64,000 nt of DNA from Orientallactaga sibirica (Eukaryota > Chordata > Mammalia > Rodentia > Dipodidae), in NCBI GenBank assembly GCA_036365145.1, contig JAEOAD010002231.1, forward strand, positions 1,612,001 through 1,676,000, written 5' to 3'. Shown piece by piece: positions 35,520 to 47,417 of this stretch (within the stretch, counting starts at the first letter, position 1; the number at the start of each line of letters is the position of its first letter). The notes under the pieces are model-generated. The model was not told the origin of the DNA. It made no database searches and was given only the letters and a program-made list of their open reading frames with translations. The translations under genes were made by a program, and so were the position numbers.

Positions 35520-36200
35520 TATATGTACACATAGGACTTCTTTTTAAAAAATTTTAAAGTAATTCTTTTTAAAAACCAAAAAATGTTTATTATCATTATT
35601 AACAAGATGTTTCATATGAATACATCATGTGTTGGTACCCTCTTTTCTCTTCTCCCTGCTCCCATTGCATCGGGGACTCTCCCCAGTGGGGTTGCAGGTA
35701 TTCCTCATGGGGTTGTGGTTTATATGTTTACACATAGGATTTCTGATCCATTTGAGGGTAAGTAAATCAAATTATGAACTCCTATGTACCATACCTCAGT
35801 ATGTATTTCCTAAGAATAGGATCATTTTCTTACATAAGCACAATATAGTCATCAATATCAGCAAATTAATATTTACACATTTCTATCTAATTTATCATCT
35901 GAACTCCAACTTAGTAATTGAATCAGTGCACTTTATAGACTTGATAAAATCCGGTCAAGGGTTAGACATTGCATTGAGTTTCTCTCTCACAGCAAGCCAG
36001 CCAGTTTATGGTGAAAGAAGTGTTCCAAAAGAGAGTGAGAGGGAAGTCACAATGTTCTTTATGAGTTAGCATCAAGTTTCACACCATTATTTCACAACAG
36101 CCCACCTTTTCCACAGGTCCCCATGACTCAGTGTGGGAGGGAAGTACACAGAGGGTCATCAGGTGTCACCCTGGACTCTGGCTGTCACACTGTCCCAAGG
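35520..36200. other. No gene seen; possible old L1 or LTR debris
   Basis: AT-rich sequence. The stretch around 35620-35740 resembles repeated rodent 3'-UTR-type L1 DNA, but I cannot assign it. Confidence 0.3.
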
Positions 36201-36224
36201 TCATGAAGACATGCTTACAATATT

Positions 36225-36440
36225 TATTGTTTCCTTGCAGCATTATTTATCAGGCACTCTACCCTTCCTGACCACACTGCAGCTTCATCTTGTTCACAAT
36301 GAAAGTGCTCTTTTATGAATGGGTCTATGAATTGGTCCATGTGTCACTGTGCTAACACCACACTGTCTTGCTCATACAGCTTGACCATGAGTTTTGGCAC
36401 CCAATATCATGAGTGTTTCGGATAGTTTTGGTTTTGCATT
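36225..36440 (-). mobile_element. Degenerate antisense L1 ORF2 fragment
   Basis: CACACTGTCTTGCTCATACA and TCATGAGTTTTGG-like motifs follow the order of reverse ORF2 sequence but are highly diverged. Confidence 0.5.
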
Positions 36441-36606
36441 TATATACTTTTGCTTAGCCTCAGCTAAGTGCGCAGATTTCAACAGACTGAGGTGGAGACT
36501 CTGTACCCTCCTTTCCATCAGCTGACCTAAGTGGTTCTAAAATACTTCTGAAGTTACAAAATTGTAATCCGGTTGAACTCTGGATTGTATAAGAGAAGAA
36601 ATTCAG

Positions 36607-36801
36607 GGCTGGAGAGATGGCTCAGTGGCTAAAGATGCTTGCTTGCAAAGCCTGATGGTCTGGGTTTGATTCACCCATGTAAAGCCAAATGGACAAAGTA
36701 GTGCAGGCATCTGGAGTTCAGTTGCAGTGGCTGGACGCCCTCTTGGGTACCCATACTTTCTATCTCTCTCAACTAAATAAACAAAATATATTTTTTAAAA
36801 T
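36607..36801 (+). mobile_element. tRNA-derived SINE, short subtype
   Basis: GGGCTGGAGAGATGGCTCAG head, small deletions in the middle. Confidence 0.9.
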
Positions 36802-36831
36802 TTTGACTCGCCCAACAGACTGCCTTTTTCT

Positions 36832-37041
36832 TAATGTGAGAGTGAGAAAGAGAGAGAGAAAGAATTGGTATGCCAGGGCCACTGCAATTGAACTCTAGTC
36901 ACATGTGGCCCTTTGTGCACATGTATGACCTTTCATGTTTGCATCACTGTGTGTGACCTTACATGGGACCTGGAGAGTCGAACATGAGTCCTTAGGCTTT
37001 GCAGGCAAGTGACTTAACTGGTAAGCCATCTCTCCAGCCCG
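36832..37041 (-). mobile_element. tRNA-derived SINE (intermediate form)
   Basis: GAGAGTGAGAAAGAGAGAGA side. The body carries an extra GACCTTTCATGTTTGCATC segment like the long subtype; the head ends CCATCTCTCCAGCCC. Confidence 0.88.
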
Positions 37042-37165
37042 TAAAAATATTTTCAAAGAAGAAATTTACATCTAAGGAAAGTTCATGCAGACCAAAAATG
37101 TTATACAGACAGGCAATTACAGACATAGGGCTCTAACACAAGTGTCCTGTTTCAATTTCAGTCTT

Positions 37166-37860
37166 TGTATTGGTTACTTTTCTTGTTACGGTGGTCACAC
37201 ATCTGACAAGAAGCCACTTTAGGTTTACTTTGGCTGACATCATGGTGGGAAAGGTGTATGGCACAATGCAGGCCTGTCCCTAGCCAGACCACATGGCAGA
37301 GAAACCAGGAAGTGACTTCTGTGAATATGGCGTTCTGCACAGGCCTGGCATGACAATAGCTACAGTCCCATGCTCCCGAGAAACCTGCTACAAGATGATC
37401 TGTCTGAAGACAGGCTGTCATTGGTCACAAAAAGGGGACCACTCCATACAATGGCCAGCCAAGCCCCTTAAAACTCCATGTACTTCCTCAATAAACGAGT
37501 TTGCGGCAGCTCGCCCTCTGCTGCTTCCACCCAACTCCTGGAGTCTGTGTCGTGACTCCGCACCTCTTACCCCAACTCGGCAGAGACCCTACCGTCCCTC
37601 CTGGGCTGGCCCTAGGGGGGACCCCAACAGAAAGGCATTATGCCAGCAGTGTGAGGCAGCTGGTCATACTGAATCACCAATGAGGAAATAGAGAGAGGAC
37701 AGCAAATGAAGCCAGTCTGTATAATCTCAAACTCCGCCCCTAGTGACCCATTTCCTCCAGCAAGATTTTACCTTCCAGAAGTTCTACCACACTGCCTAAT
37801 ATCTCCACCACCTTGAGATAAGAGTTCAGACACATGAACCCTGGGGACACATTTCACACT
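37166..37860 (-). mobile_element. Old MaLR-type LTR interrupted by an ERV LTR
   Basis: Outer pieces at 37166-37254 and 37636-37860 read in antisense as a diverged rodent MaLR LTR. Plus-strand landmarks are GACATCATGGTGGGAAAGG and CATTTCCTCCAGCAAGATTT. It is split by the LTR at 37255-37629. Possible TSD GTCTT / GTCCT. Confidence 0.55.
37255..37629 (+). mobile_element. Solo ERV LTR (6-bp TSD, class II-like)
   Basis: A 375-bp LTR beginning TGTATGGCAC and ending ACCCCAACA. It is flanked by the perfect 6-bp TSD GAAAGG (37249-37254 and 37630-37635), which is the duplication size of ERVK-class elements. AATAAA lies at 37490-37495, followed by a GC-rich R-U5 region. No internal sequence. Confidence 0.9.
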
Positions 37861-37869
37861 AGTCCTCCC

Positions 37870-38611
37870 ACCATCTCTATTCCTGAAGAAGAGTAGCAGA
37901 AGCTTTCAGAGACTTCTCAACTCCCTACATCTAGGAGCTGCAAAGGCAGTGGCAGAAGAGGGAAGACAGGAGACATTAGATTACTAGTCCATGGACACAG
38001 CCAACTAGCTCAGTGTGGAAACATGAAGTTCCACAGAGTCACCTGAGAGAATTTTGTTCCAAGTATGACAGATGAAGAAACAGTGGCTTAAGGAGCTTAA
38101 GACTGAGGTACACTCTGGGCCAGTACTCTCCACCCCACCAAGTCCATCTTCCCACTGCAATCTGCTTGTCTGAGGCTGCAACTCTGACCCCAGGCCTCCA
38201 TTGTGTCACTCAGGAGCCTGTCTACAGTTCAGCTCTATGCACCTGGACAGGTGTTTGCCCAGAGAGGCAAAGCTTTATTTCCCCTTTATTACACTTCTTA
38301 TGAACAGAGCAGAAGGAAAATGCACTTTATGCAGCATAGTGGTTTGAACTAATCCCATGTCCTCAGAGAAAATTCTTCAATTTCCAAGGTAACTTTTGCC
38401 ATGCAGATTATTTTAATAGGAAGATTTCTTTTCTCTCCCAGCCTAGAGCTTCTTCAAGACTATTTATTCAAGGGGGGGAGGGAAAGGGTAGGAACCTTCC
38501 TTAGACCTGTAGTTTTTTGTTTTTTGTGTTTTTTTTTTTTGCTTGCTTTTATTGTACATAAAAGGAACTTCAAGACTAGATTTTTTAATCATTTAAGAAG
38601 GAAAAATTCTG
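37870..38611. other. No gene seen; possible MIR fragment
   Basis: A short MIR-like stretch lies around 38064-38150 (CAGATGAAGAAACAGTGGCT); the rest is unassigned. Confidence 0.4.
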
Positions 38612-38762
38612 GCCAGGTGTGGTGGTGCACACCTTTAATCCCAGCACTCAGGAGGCAGAGATAGGAAGATCACCATGAGTTCAAGGCCACCCTGAGACTA
38701 CAAAGTGAATTCCAGGTCAGCCTGAGCTAGAAAAAGACCCTACCTGGGAAAAAAAAAAAAAA
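38612..38762 (+). mobile_element. B1-type SINE
   Basis: CCAGGTGTGGTGGTGCACAC head. The TSD is AAGAAGGAAAAAT / AAGAAGGAAAAAA. Confidence 0.93.
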
Positions 38763-38877
38763 AGAAGGAAAAAAAATAATTTTAACAGTGTTAATGGCAC
38801 TTAGCATATATTATTCAATATGTCTCTTATTCATTTCTTGTATAAGTTAATACATTAAGATTGATAGATATTTATTA

Positions 38878-39022
38878 AATATTTTTATTTGTTTATGAGA
38901 GAGAGAAAGAGTGAGTATGGGTGTGCCAGGGTCTCTTGCCACTGCAAACAAATTCAAGATACATGTGCCACTTTGTGTTCCTGGCTTTCACATGGTTACT
39001 GGGTAATCACACTTGTCCCCTT
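38878..39022 (-). mobile_element. tRNA-derived SINE, truncated head
   Basis: GTGCCAGGGTCTCTTGCCAC region present; the tRNA-like head is lost after TTGTCCCCTTAG. Confidence 0.85.
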
Positions 39023-39411
39023 AGTTTTCTTTGTTAGGTACAATCAGAACACAAAACAGAGTACACAGCTCTGAATCTGAGGCCCTCTGTGTTGCTCACT
39101 TCACCCCTGATCTCCCCAGTTCTTCAAGTACTAGGAAACTGAATCAGATCATCTTTGAATTCCCATCTAGTACTCAAATTTTGTACTTAAAGACTCATGG
39201 CCTATCATCACTTTAGATCTTTTTCATGAAAATGCTCAGTGTGCTTTACTAAGAACACTGGGCTTTTGACTTTACAAGTGTACATTAAAGTAATGCAGGC
39301 CAAATAGATTCTATGATGTCAGAACTCATAGCCCCATTTATTACAGGCGAACAATTCACAAGCTGGTAGGATATAACTCACTTATCTTCAAGGAAACAAA
39401 TATTTATTATC
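39022..39411. other. No gene seen
   Basis: Unique sequence up to the L1 target site. Confidence 0.4.
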
Positions 39412-40117
39412 AGAAATGTGAGAAGTGGGACTTCTGGGTAAGATGGCAGCATAGGAGCCATGCCAAACCCAGGGAGGGATTTAAGCAAAACCACAGCAAA
39501 ATACAGTCTTCTTCTGAAAAGTGCAGGAATATAGGTTTTTCTTAGACATAGCAGAGAATCAGGAGAGACCAAGATACACCAGAAAGGAGGAAAATGGCCA
39601 GAATCCCACTGAGGAGCTTGCAGCCCCGCCCCAATCCGCATGATCTGTATGCACAGCACCACCTGCTAGACACACCAAGCAGCAGCAGCAGAGACCAAAC
39701 AAGGGGTCTTTCCAACCTCATCAGACTCCTTGAAGATTCCAATCTAAAGAAAAGTCAGCTGAGATCAACTAAGAAGCCACTGAAAGAGATACAGGGAGAT
39801 GTGTGAGCAACTCCAGACTTCCTGAACTCTCCCATCCCCCAACCATCAGAACCACGAACCTCTGGCATTCACCACCAGTGGCAGCAGCACAGCTGAACAG
39901 AGCTCCAGCTCCACAGCACAACACAGAGGGATCGAGGCAGGCCCCCCAGAAAGAAATGAAAGAAGAAATGAAAGAATTCAAAGAAGAAAACAAACTCCTG
40001 AAACAGAGCACAGAAAACAAGCTTAATGAAATAAAAAGGTCATTACAGGACATGAGTAAGGAACTAGAAATACTGAAGAAAAACCAGGCTGAAATCCTAG
40101 CTCTGAAGAACACAGTG

Positions 40118-40118
<1 letters not shown>

Positions 40119-40146
<28 letters not shown>
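40119..40146. repeat. A-run inside L1 ORF1
   Basis: About 27 A residues within the former coiled-coil coding region, producing an artificial poly-Lys frame. Confidence 0.95.
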
Positions 40147-40149
<3 letters not shown>

Positions 40150-40198
40150 CTGTGGAAAGTCTCACCAGTAAAATGGATGAAGGAGAGAACAGAATATC

Positions 40199-40637
40199 TG
40201 CCAGTGATTTTTTCCCTCCACCACTGGCAGGTAGAGCGGAAGAGAGAGAGAACTGGGCCAGCCACTTCTCTTGAGGCTGAGTGAGAAGGCGGGTGTCAGT
40301 GACTCAAACCCCTCCCCCCACTAAAACACCAGGGAGAAAAAAACACATTGAGCCGTGGAGACCGTCTAGGGGAATCTCTCCGTTTATTGTCAGGGGAAGG
40401 TATTTATATATTTTGAGAGAGGGTGGGAAAAAGGATGAGGTAAAGGTGTAAGGGCCAATAGTATTTCACCATGTCAGCAGCAGTTGGGCAGAGGCAGTTT
40501 CAGCTTAGGTGCTGAGTCACTTCAAGGACAGGTCGTGAAACTCTACTTAGGCTCTGGAAGCTCGACTAGGCCTCACCGGGAGTAGGCCAAGACTGGCTGG
40601 GCTAACCACTAGGCTTCACACCAGGCAGGGCCCAACA
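40199..40637 (-). mobile_element. Solo ERV LTR inserted in L1 ORF1 (6-bp TSD)
   Basis: A 439-bp LTR flanked by the perfect 6-bp TSD AATATC (40193-40198 and 40638-40643), an ERVK-like duplication size. On the minus strand it begins TGTTGGGCCC and ends ATCACTGGCA. It carries TATATAAATA (about 40407-40416) and then AATAAA (about 40384-40389), with a CAATAAACGG context. Removing it restores the continuity of the L1 sequence. Confidence 0.93.
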
Positions 40638-42987
40638 AATATCTAAATTAGAAGACCAGGTGGCAGACCTAATACAGTCCAACAAAGAGAAAGACAAGCT
40701 AATAGTAAGGTATGGATGGGAATTCCAAGATATCTGGGACACTATGAAAAGATCAAACATAAGAATTCAGGGTATAGTAGAAGGTGAAGAATTTCAATCC
40801 AGAGGCCTAGTAGGTGTTTTCAACAAAATCATAGAAGAAAAATTTCCCCAAATTGGGAAATAAATGCCAATGCAGATACAAGAAACTTTTGGAACATCAA
40901 ACAGAGAAAATGTAGAAAGAACCTCTCCTCGCCATGTTATAATTAAACTACTAAACACACAAACCACAGAAAATATATTGAAAGCAATTAGAGAGAAAAA
41001 GCAAGCAACCTTCAAAGGCAACCCCATCAGGATCACAGCAGATTACTCAACATAAACTTTAAAAGCCAGAAGGGTTTGGAATGATGTAATCCAAGTTCTG
41101 AAAGATAAAAACTGTCAACCAAGATTACTTTATCCTGCAAAGCTATCTATCCAAATTGATGGAGCAATAAGGACATTCCACAACAAATACAGGCTAAAGG
41201 AATTTATGACAACTACATCAGCTCTAGAGAACATACCTGAAGGAATCCTTCAAGCTGAAGAGAAAGCAAAACACATACAGGAGGAAATATGAAAAAATAA
41301 ACCATACTCAAAATGAATAAAGGGAAAACAGGAAGCACTACAAAACAAGAAGCATAATGAGAATAAATATATATCATTCAATAATAACTCTTAATATCAA
41401 TGTCCTCAATGCCCCAACCAAAAGACTCAGGCTTGCAGACTGGATTTAAAGGCAGGATCTTGCTATCTGTTGTCTCCAGGAACTGATCTCTCAATAAAAC
41501 ATAGACACCTCTTAGGGCGAAAGGATGGAAAATGGTCTTTCAAGCAAATTGGCCTAGGAAACAAGCTATTCTAATACCTGACAGGATAGACTTCAAACCA
41601 ACATTAGTGAGGAAAGATAAAGAAGGTCATTCTATACTTATTAAAGGAACACTCCAACAGGAGGACATTACAATCCTAAACATATATGCACCTAACATGG
41701 GGGCTCCCAATTCATCAAACAAACACTATTAGACTTAAGGTCAGAGATAACACCAAACACAGAAGTGGGTGACTTCAATACCCCACTCTCATCACTTGAC
41801 AGGTGATCCCAGCAAAAAATAAACACACAGACATCTGCATTAAATTATGTCATGGAACAAATGCACCTAACAGATATGTACAGAACATTCCATCCAAATG
41901 CTGCAGAATATACATTTTTTTCAATAGCACATGGAACATTCTCTAAAATAGACCATATATTAGGACACAAATCAAATCTTAACACATACAGGAAAACTGA
42001 AATAATCCCTTGCACTCTATTTGACCACAATGGGATTAAACTGCAAATCAACAAGAAAAATTACAGTGCCTACAGAAATTCATAGAGACTAAACAATACA
42101 TTATTGAATGATGTATGGGTCATTGAAGAAAAAAAAAGGAAATGAATAAATTTGTAGAATCAAATGATGATGAGAATACAACATACCAAAACATTTGGGA
42201 CACAATGAAGGCAGTCCTAAGAGGGAAATTTACTGCTCTAAGTGCCTATTAAGAAATTAGAGAGTTCACAAGTAAACAATTTAATGCTTCACCTTAAGGC
42301 CTTGGAAAGAGAAGAACAAGGCAAACCCAAAATCAGTAGATGGGAAGAAATAATAAGGATTAGGGCAGAAATTAAGGAAATAGAAACCAAAAAAACAATC
42401 CAAAGAATCAATGAAACAAACAGTTGGTTCTTTGAAAGGATAAACAAGATTGATAAACCCTTAGCAAATCTGACCAAAAGAGAGAGAGAGGAGACAAAAA
42501 TTAATAAAATTAGAGATGAAAAAGTCACCATTACAACAGATACTGAATAAATTCAGAAAATCATACGGACATATTTTAAGAATATATGTGCCTCTAAGTT
42601 TGAAAATCTGAAAGAAATGATTCATATGACCTACCAAAATTAAATCAAGATGAGATAAACCATTTAAATAGACCTATAACAAGTACGGAGATCCAAACAG
42701 TTACAAAAGTCTCCCAATTAAAAAAAGTCCAGGCCCAGAGATTCACTGCTGAATTTTACCAGACCTTCATGGAAGAACTAACACCACTGCTTCTCAAACT
42801 TTTCCATGAAATAGAAAAGGAAGGGATTCTACCGAACTCCTTCTATGAAGCCAGCATCACCCTGATACCAAAACTGGACAAAGACAGAACTAAGAAAGAA
42901 AATTACAGACCAATCTCCCTCATGAACATAGATGCAAAAATTCTCATCAAAATATTGGCAACCAGAATGCAAGAATATATCAGAAGA

Positions 42988-43132
42988 GCTGGGTGTGGTG
43001 GCGCACGCCTTTAATCCCAGCACTCGGGAGGCAGAGGTAGGAGGATCACTAGAGTTCAAGGCCACCCTGAGACTACAGAGTGAATTCGAGGCAAGACCCT
43101 ACCTCGAAAAATTAAAAAAAAAGAAAAAGAAA
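42988..43132 (+). mobile_element. B1-type SINE inside L1 ORF2
   Basis: The TSD is AAGAATATATCAGAAGA / AAGAATATGTCAGAAAGA. GGTGTGGTGGCGCACGCC head. Confidence 0.95.
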
Positions 43133-43477
43133 AAGAATATGTCAGAAAGATTATTCACCCCAACCAAGCAGGCTTTATCCCAGAAATGCAAGGATGGCTC
43201 AACATATGCAAATAGATAAATGTAATACACCATACAAATGGTCTGAAGGACAAAGATCACATGATCATCTCAATAGATGCAGAAAAGGCATTCAACAAAA
43301 TCCAACATCCCTTCATGGTAAAAGTAGTACAGAAACTGGGAATAGAAGGAACATATCTCAACATAATAAAAGTTATTTATGACAAACCTACAGCCAACAT
43401 AATACTAAATGGGGAAAAACTTGAAGTTTTTCCACTAAATTCAGGAACAAGACAAGGGTGTCCACTGTCCCCACTTA

Positions 43478-43760
43478 AAAAAAATTTTTTTTTTAATTAT
43501 TTTGTTTATTTTTGGAGAGAGAGACAGACAGAGAGGGAGAGGGAGATGGATAGAGATGGGCACGCCAGCAGTCTCTCAGCTGATGTGAACGAAATCCAGA
43601 TGTGTTCGCCCCCTTGTGGGCAAGTGCGGCATTGCGCCCTTGCATCACTTTTGCATCTGGCTAAACGTGGGACCTGGAGATTGGAACTGCTGGAGATTGG
43701 AACCAGTGTTCTTAGGCTTAGCAGGCAGGTGCCTTAACCGCTAAGCCAACTCTCCAGCCC
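43478..43760 (-). mobile_element. tRNA-derived SINE, long subtype, inside L1 RT domain
   Basis: Perfect TSD CACTGTCCCCACTT. CTCF-like core on the minus strand at 43606-43619 (TCGCCCCCTTGTGG as read on plus). GATTGGAACTGCTGGA is partly duplicated near the head. Confidence 0.96.
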
Positions 43761-46700
43761 CACTGTCCCCACTTTTATGTAATATAGTACTGGAAGTCTT
43801 AGCTATAGCAGTAAGGCAAGAGACACTCATAAAAGGGATACAAATTGCAAGAGAAGAGATCAAATTGTTATTATTTGCAGATGATATGATTCTATACATA
43901 AAAGAGCCTAAAGACTCTACCAGCAAACTGTTAGAGCTGATAAACACTTTAACAATGTAGCAGGATACAAAACAAACACAGAAATCAGTAGCTCTTATAT
44001 GCACTAACAACAAACATGCAGAGGATGAAATCAGGGAATCTCTCCCATTCACAATTGCCTCAAAAAAATAATAAACTACCTTGGAATAAACTTAACCAAG
44101 GAAGTAAAGGATCTCTACAATGAGGACTTCAAAACACTCAAGTGAGAAATTGCAGAAGACACAAGGAAATGGAAAGACATCCCATGTTCTTGGATTGGGA
44201 GAATCAATATTGTGGAAATGTCAATCTCATGAAAAGCAATCTATACATTTAATGCAACCCCCATTAAAATTCCAATGGCATTCTTCACAGAAATAGAAAA
44301 AACAATCCTAAAATCTATCTGGAAGCACAAAAAACCTCGAATAGCCAAAACAATTTTGGGCAACAAAAATCAGGCTGGTGGTATCACCATACCCGATTTT
44401 AAGTTATATTACAAAGCCATAGTAACAAAAACAGCATGTTACTGGCACAAGGATGGACATGTAGATCAATGGAACAGAATAGAAGATGCAAATATTAATT
44501 CAGGCAGCTACAGCCATCTGATTTTTGACAAAAGTGCCAAAAATATTCATTGGAGAAAAGATACCCTCTTCAACAAGTGGTGCTGGGAAAACTGGATATC
44601 TGTTTGTAGAAGGATAAAAATAGATCCTGGTCTCTCTCCATGCACAAGAATCAAGTCCAAGTGGATCAGTGACCTTAATATCAGACCTGAAACTCTGAAA
44701 CTGCTAGAGGAAAAAGTAGGGGAAACCCTTCAACATATTGGCATAGGCAATGACTTTCTGAATATAATCCCAATTGCTCAGAAAATAAAACTACTAATCC
44801 ACCACTGGGATCTGATGAAATTACAAAGCTTTTGTGTAGCAAAGGACACTATGAATAGAGCAAAGAGACAACCTACAGAATGGGAGAAAATCTTTGCCAG
44901 CTATACATCTGACAGAGGATTAATATCCAGAATATACAAAGAACTCAAAAAACAGAACAATAAGAAATCAAACAACCCAGTTAAAAAATGGGCCATGGAA
45001 CTAAATTGAGAGTTCTCAGAAGAACAAATACAGATGGCATATAAATATTTTAAAAAGTGTTCTACATCCTTAGCCATCAGGGAAATGCAAATTAAAACCA
45101 CTTTGAGATTCCATTTCACTCCTGTCAGAATGGCTACCATCAAGAAAACAAATGACAATAAGTGTTGGCGTGGATGCAGAAAAAGAGGAACACTTCTACA
45201 CTGTTGGTGGGAATGTAATCTGGTCCAGCCATTGTGGAAATCAGTGTGGAGGTTCTTGAGACAGCTAGCAATAGATTTACCATATGATCCAGCTATAGTA
45301 CTCCTAGGTATATATCTGAAGGACTCTTCTCACTACCTTAGAGATACTTGCAAAACCATGTTTATTGCTTTTCTATTCACAATAGCTAGGAAATGGAGCC
45401 AGCCTAGATGTCTCTCCACAGATGAATGGATAATAAAGATGTGGTACATTTACACAATGGAGTTCTATTCAGCAGTAAAGAAAAATGAAATTATGAAATT
45501 TTCTGGGAAATGGAGGGACCTGGAAAGGATTATACTAAGTGAGATAACCCAAGCTCAGAAAGACAAAGGTCTCATGTTCTCTCTCATATATGGATCCTAG
45601 TTACAAATGTAAGCTGGAACCAAAAATTGGTAGCAGAGGTCAGTAAGCTAGGAAAAGGTTATAAGGGAGGGAGGACAGGGAAGAACTTATGGGGATAGTA
45701 TTGTATATATGACACAGAAGAACAGATTATAGGCAGGGGAAGAGAATGTGTAAAAGAAGGGCAGGGGGAGAGTCAATCAAAACTTAAGATAGTCTGAATA
45801 AGACTTATATAAACCTACTTTTTTGAATAATGGCACATCCAGAAGCTATAGATTGTTACTAGAAAATTTTCAGTGCCTGGGATGGGATACCTTCTAGAGA
45901 GTTGTTGGCTAGGGAGGTCTCTGTTGCCTCCAAAACATTACAGGCTATTGGCAAGGCTCTTGGTTTCCCTTGAGAAACAGATGGTAAGACCACATTGCTG
46001 AAGACCTCACTTGCCTAGCAGCAAGATCACTGAGAAATCAAGCTGGTGTTGAGCAGAAAACTTTCTCTCTGTAGACCAGCCAACTGAAACCTGGAAAAAA
46101 CTGCACTGTGTGCAGCCGTATGGGAGACAGAAATCACCAGCAGTGAAAACAGTAGACACTGGAAACCTCAAGTTTGGACAGACAGACCAAATGACTGAAC
46201 GGGTGCAATAATGTCTGTTCTTGGGGAAACCAACTGCTCCCTAATTGGACTGAAGGCCCTCTCTATGGGAGGGAATACATGCCTGGTACAGAAAAAAAAA
46301 TCAAAAGTCTATGGCAGGGGAGGTCATGAGCCTTAGGGATATAAAACCTGCGCTTGTCTGGTTAAATGTATATATTATTCCCACCAAACTGCCCTGAAAG
46401 CACTATACTTAATGTTCATATTCACATATTTATGCTACTCTCACTTCTGGTTAGAGAAGCTTCTCTTTTCAGATGGTGATGACCACTGGGATGACCCAAA
46501 AGGCAACATAGTGCTGAGAAGAAGGGACGGAGGAGTGTCCAGCACTGAAACATCTCTATCACACCCTCCAAAGTTCAGGGTCCATTTTGGAAGAGGGGGC
46601 AGAAAGAATGGAAGAGCCAAAGGAAGGGTATGACTACTTACAATGCAACTGTCCAGACAGAAATTGGCCTCAATATCCATGACTTCACAGTGCATAGCAA

Positions 46701-46894
46701 TACCTTCACAAGACCCTCATAATAGGAGAAAAAGATGATGACATCAAATTAAAAAAGAGACTAATGGAGAGAGGGAGGGGATATGATGGAGAGTGGAGTT
46801 CTGAAGGGGAGTGGGGGGAGGGGAGGAAAATATCATAGTTTAATGTCTGTAAGTATAGAAGTTGTCAATAAAAAAAAAAAGAAATATGAGAAAC

Positions 46895-47130
46895 ACGCTG
46901 GAGAGATGGTTTATTGGTTAAGGTGCATGCCTGTGAAGCCTAAGGACCCTGGTTTGATTCTCCAGGTCCCACGTAAGCCAGATGCACATGGTGGTGCATG
47001 CATCTGGAGTTCGTTTGAAGCGGCTCGAGGCTCTGGTGCGCCATTTTCACTCTCCCTCTCTCTCTTTCCCCCTCTCTCTGTCTCTAATAAATAAATAATT
47101 TCATCAAAATAAAATCTTTAATAAAAAAAG
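46895..47130 (+). mobile_element. tRNA-derived SINE, short subtype
   Basis: Inserted into the 3' TSD of the L1, making a third copy of the target (GAAATGTGAGAAGCAC at about 47133). Confidence 0.93.
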
Positions 47131-47231
47131 AAAGAAATGTGAGAAGCACAGAAAAGAAGAGGAAAAAAGAATCAGCAGTTTATCTACCTATGTAAGATGC
47201 ACCGTTATTCAAATTCTCTCTCTCTCTCTCT

Positions 47232-47417
47232 CATATTTTATTTTTTATTTTTATTTATTTATTTATTTATTTTGGTTTTTCAAATAGGGTCTCCCTCTAG
47301 CCCACGCTGATCTGGAATTCCCTATGTAGTCTCTGGGTGGTTTCGCACTCACAGTGATCCTCGTACCTCTGCCTCCCAAGTGCTGGGATTAAAGGTGTGC
47401 GCCACCACTGCATGGTT
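47232..47417 (-). mobile_element. B1-type SINE with (ATTT)n tail
   Basis: Tail of TTTATTTATTTATTT, then the antisense B1 body ending GTGCGCCACCACTGCATGG. Confidence 0.93.

Larger units (their letters stand above)
39803..41290 (+). pseudogene. L1 ORF1 remnant
   Basis: L1 ORF1 encodes an RNA-binding trimeric chaperone. Visible pieces are: a Pro-rich start followed by a Lys/Glu-rich coiled coil (39950-40120); then, after the LTR insertion, the RRM-like segment containing KRSNIRIQGIVEGEE (about 40750-40795); and a C-terminal piece with PRHVIIKLLN (about 40930-40960). It is inactive: a poly(A) run at 40119-40146 breaks the coiled coil, a solo LTR interrupts at 40199-40637, and stops follow at 40861 and 41054. 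Confidence 0.88.
41345..45600 (+). pseudogene. L1 ORF2 remnant (endonuclease-reverse transcriptase)
   Basis: Domains appear in order. The APE-like endonuclease has GDFN at 41768-41779, the ITILNIYAPN segment near 41670 and a catalytic DH pair at 42023-42028. The RT has [11 protein letters not shown] (about 42910), IISIDAEKAF (about 43264), TRQGCPLSP (43447-43473) and the active-site FADD (43874-43885). The C-terminal Cys-rich segment has CWRGC (45163-45177) and HCWWEC (45199-45216). The ORF ends at the TAG at 45598-45600. Stops and frameshifts occur throughout, and two SINEs interrupt the RT domain. The last 1.3 kb (44275-45600) is one frame broken only by a TGA at 45010-45012. Confidence 0.93.
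39426..46879 (+). mobile_element. Near full-length, inactivated L1 (LINE-1)
   Basis: The element starts near TGGGACTTCTGGGTAAGATG and ends in an A-rich tail at about 46879. The TSD is AGAAATGTGAGAA / AGAAATATGAGAA (about 39412-39424 and 46880-46892). It spans 7.45 kb, or about 6.6 kb once a solo LTR (40199-40637), a B1 (42988-43132) and a long-subtype SINE (43478-43760) are subtracted, so the insertion was essentially full length. Both ORFs are broken by stops and frameshifts. A CA/AATAAA signal lies just before the tail. L1 supplies the reverse transcriptase that mobilised the SINEs and the USP10 retrocopy in this window. Confidence 0.95.

Noticed and set aside
44275..45600. Host gene encoding a reverse-transcriptase-like protein
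   Set aside because: It lies inside an L1 with TSDs, A tail and disabled ORFs.
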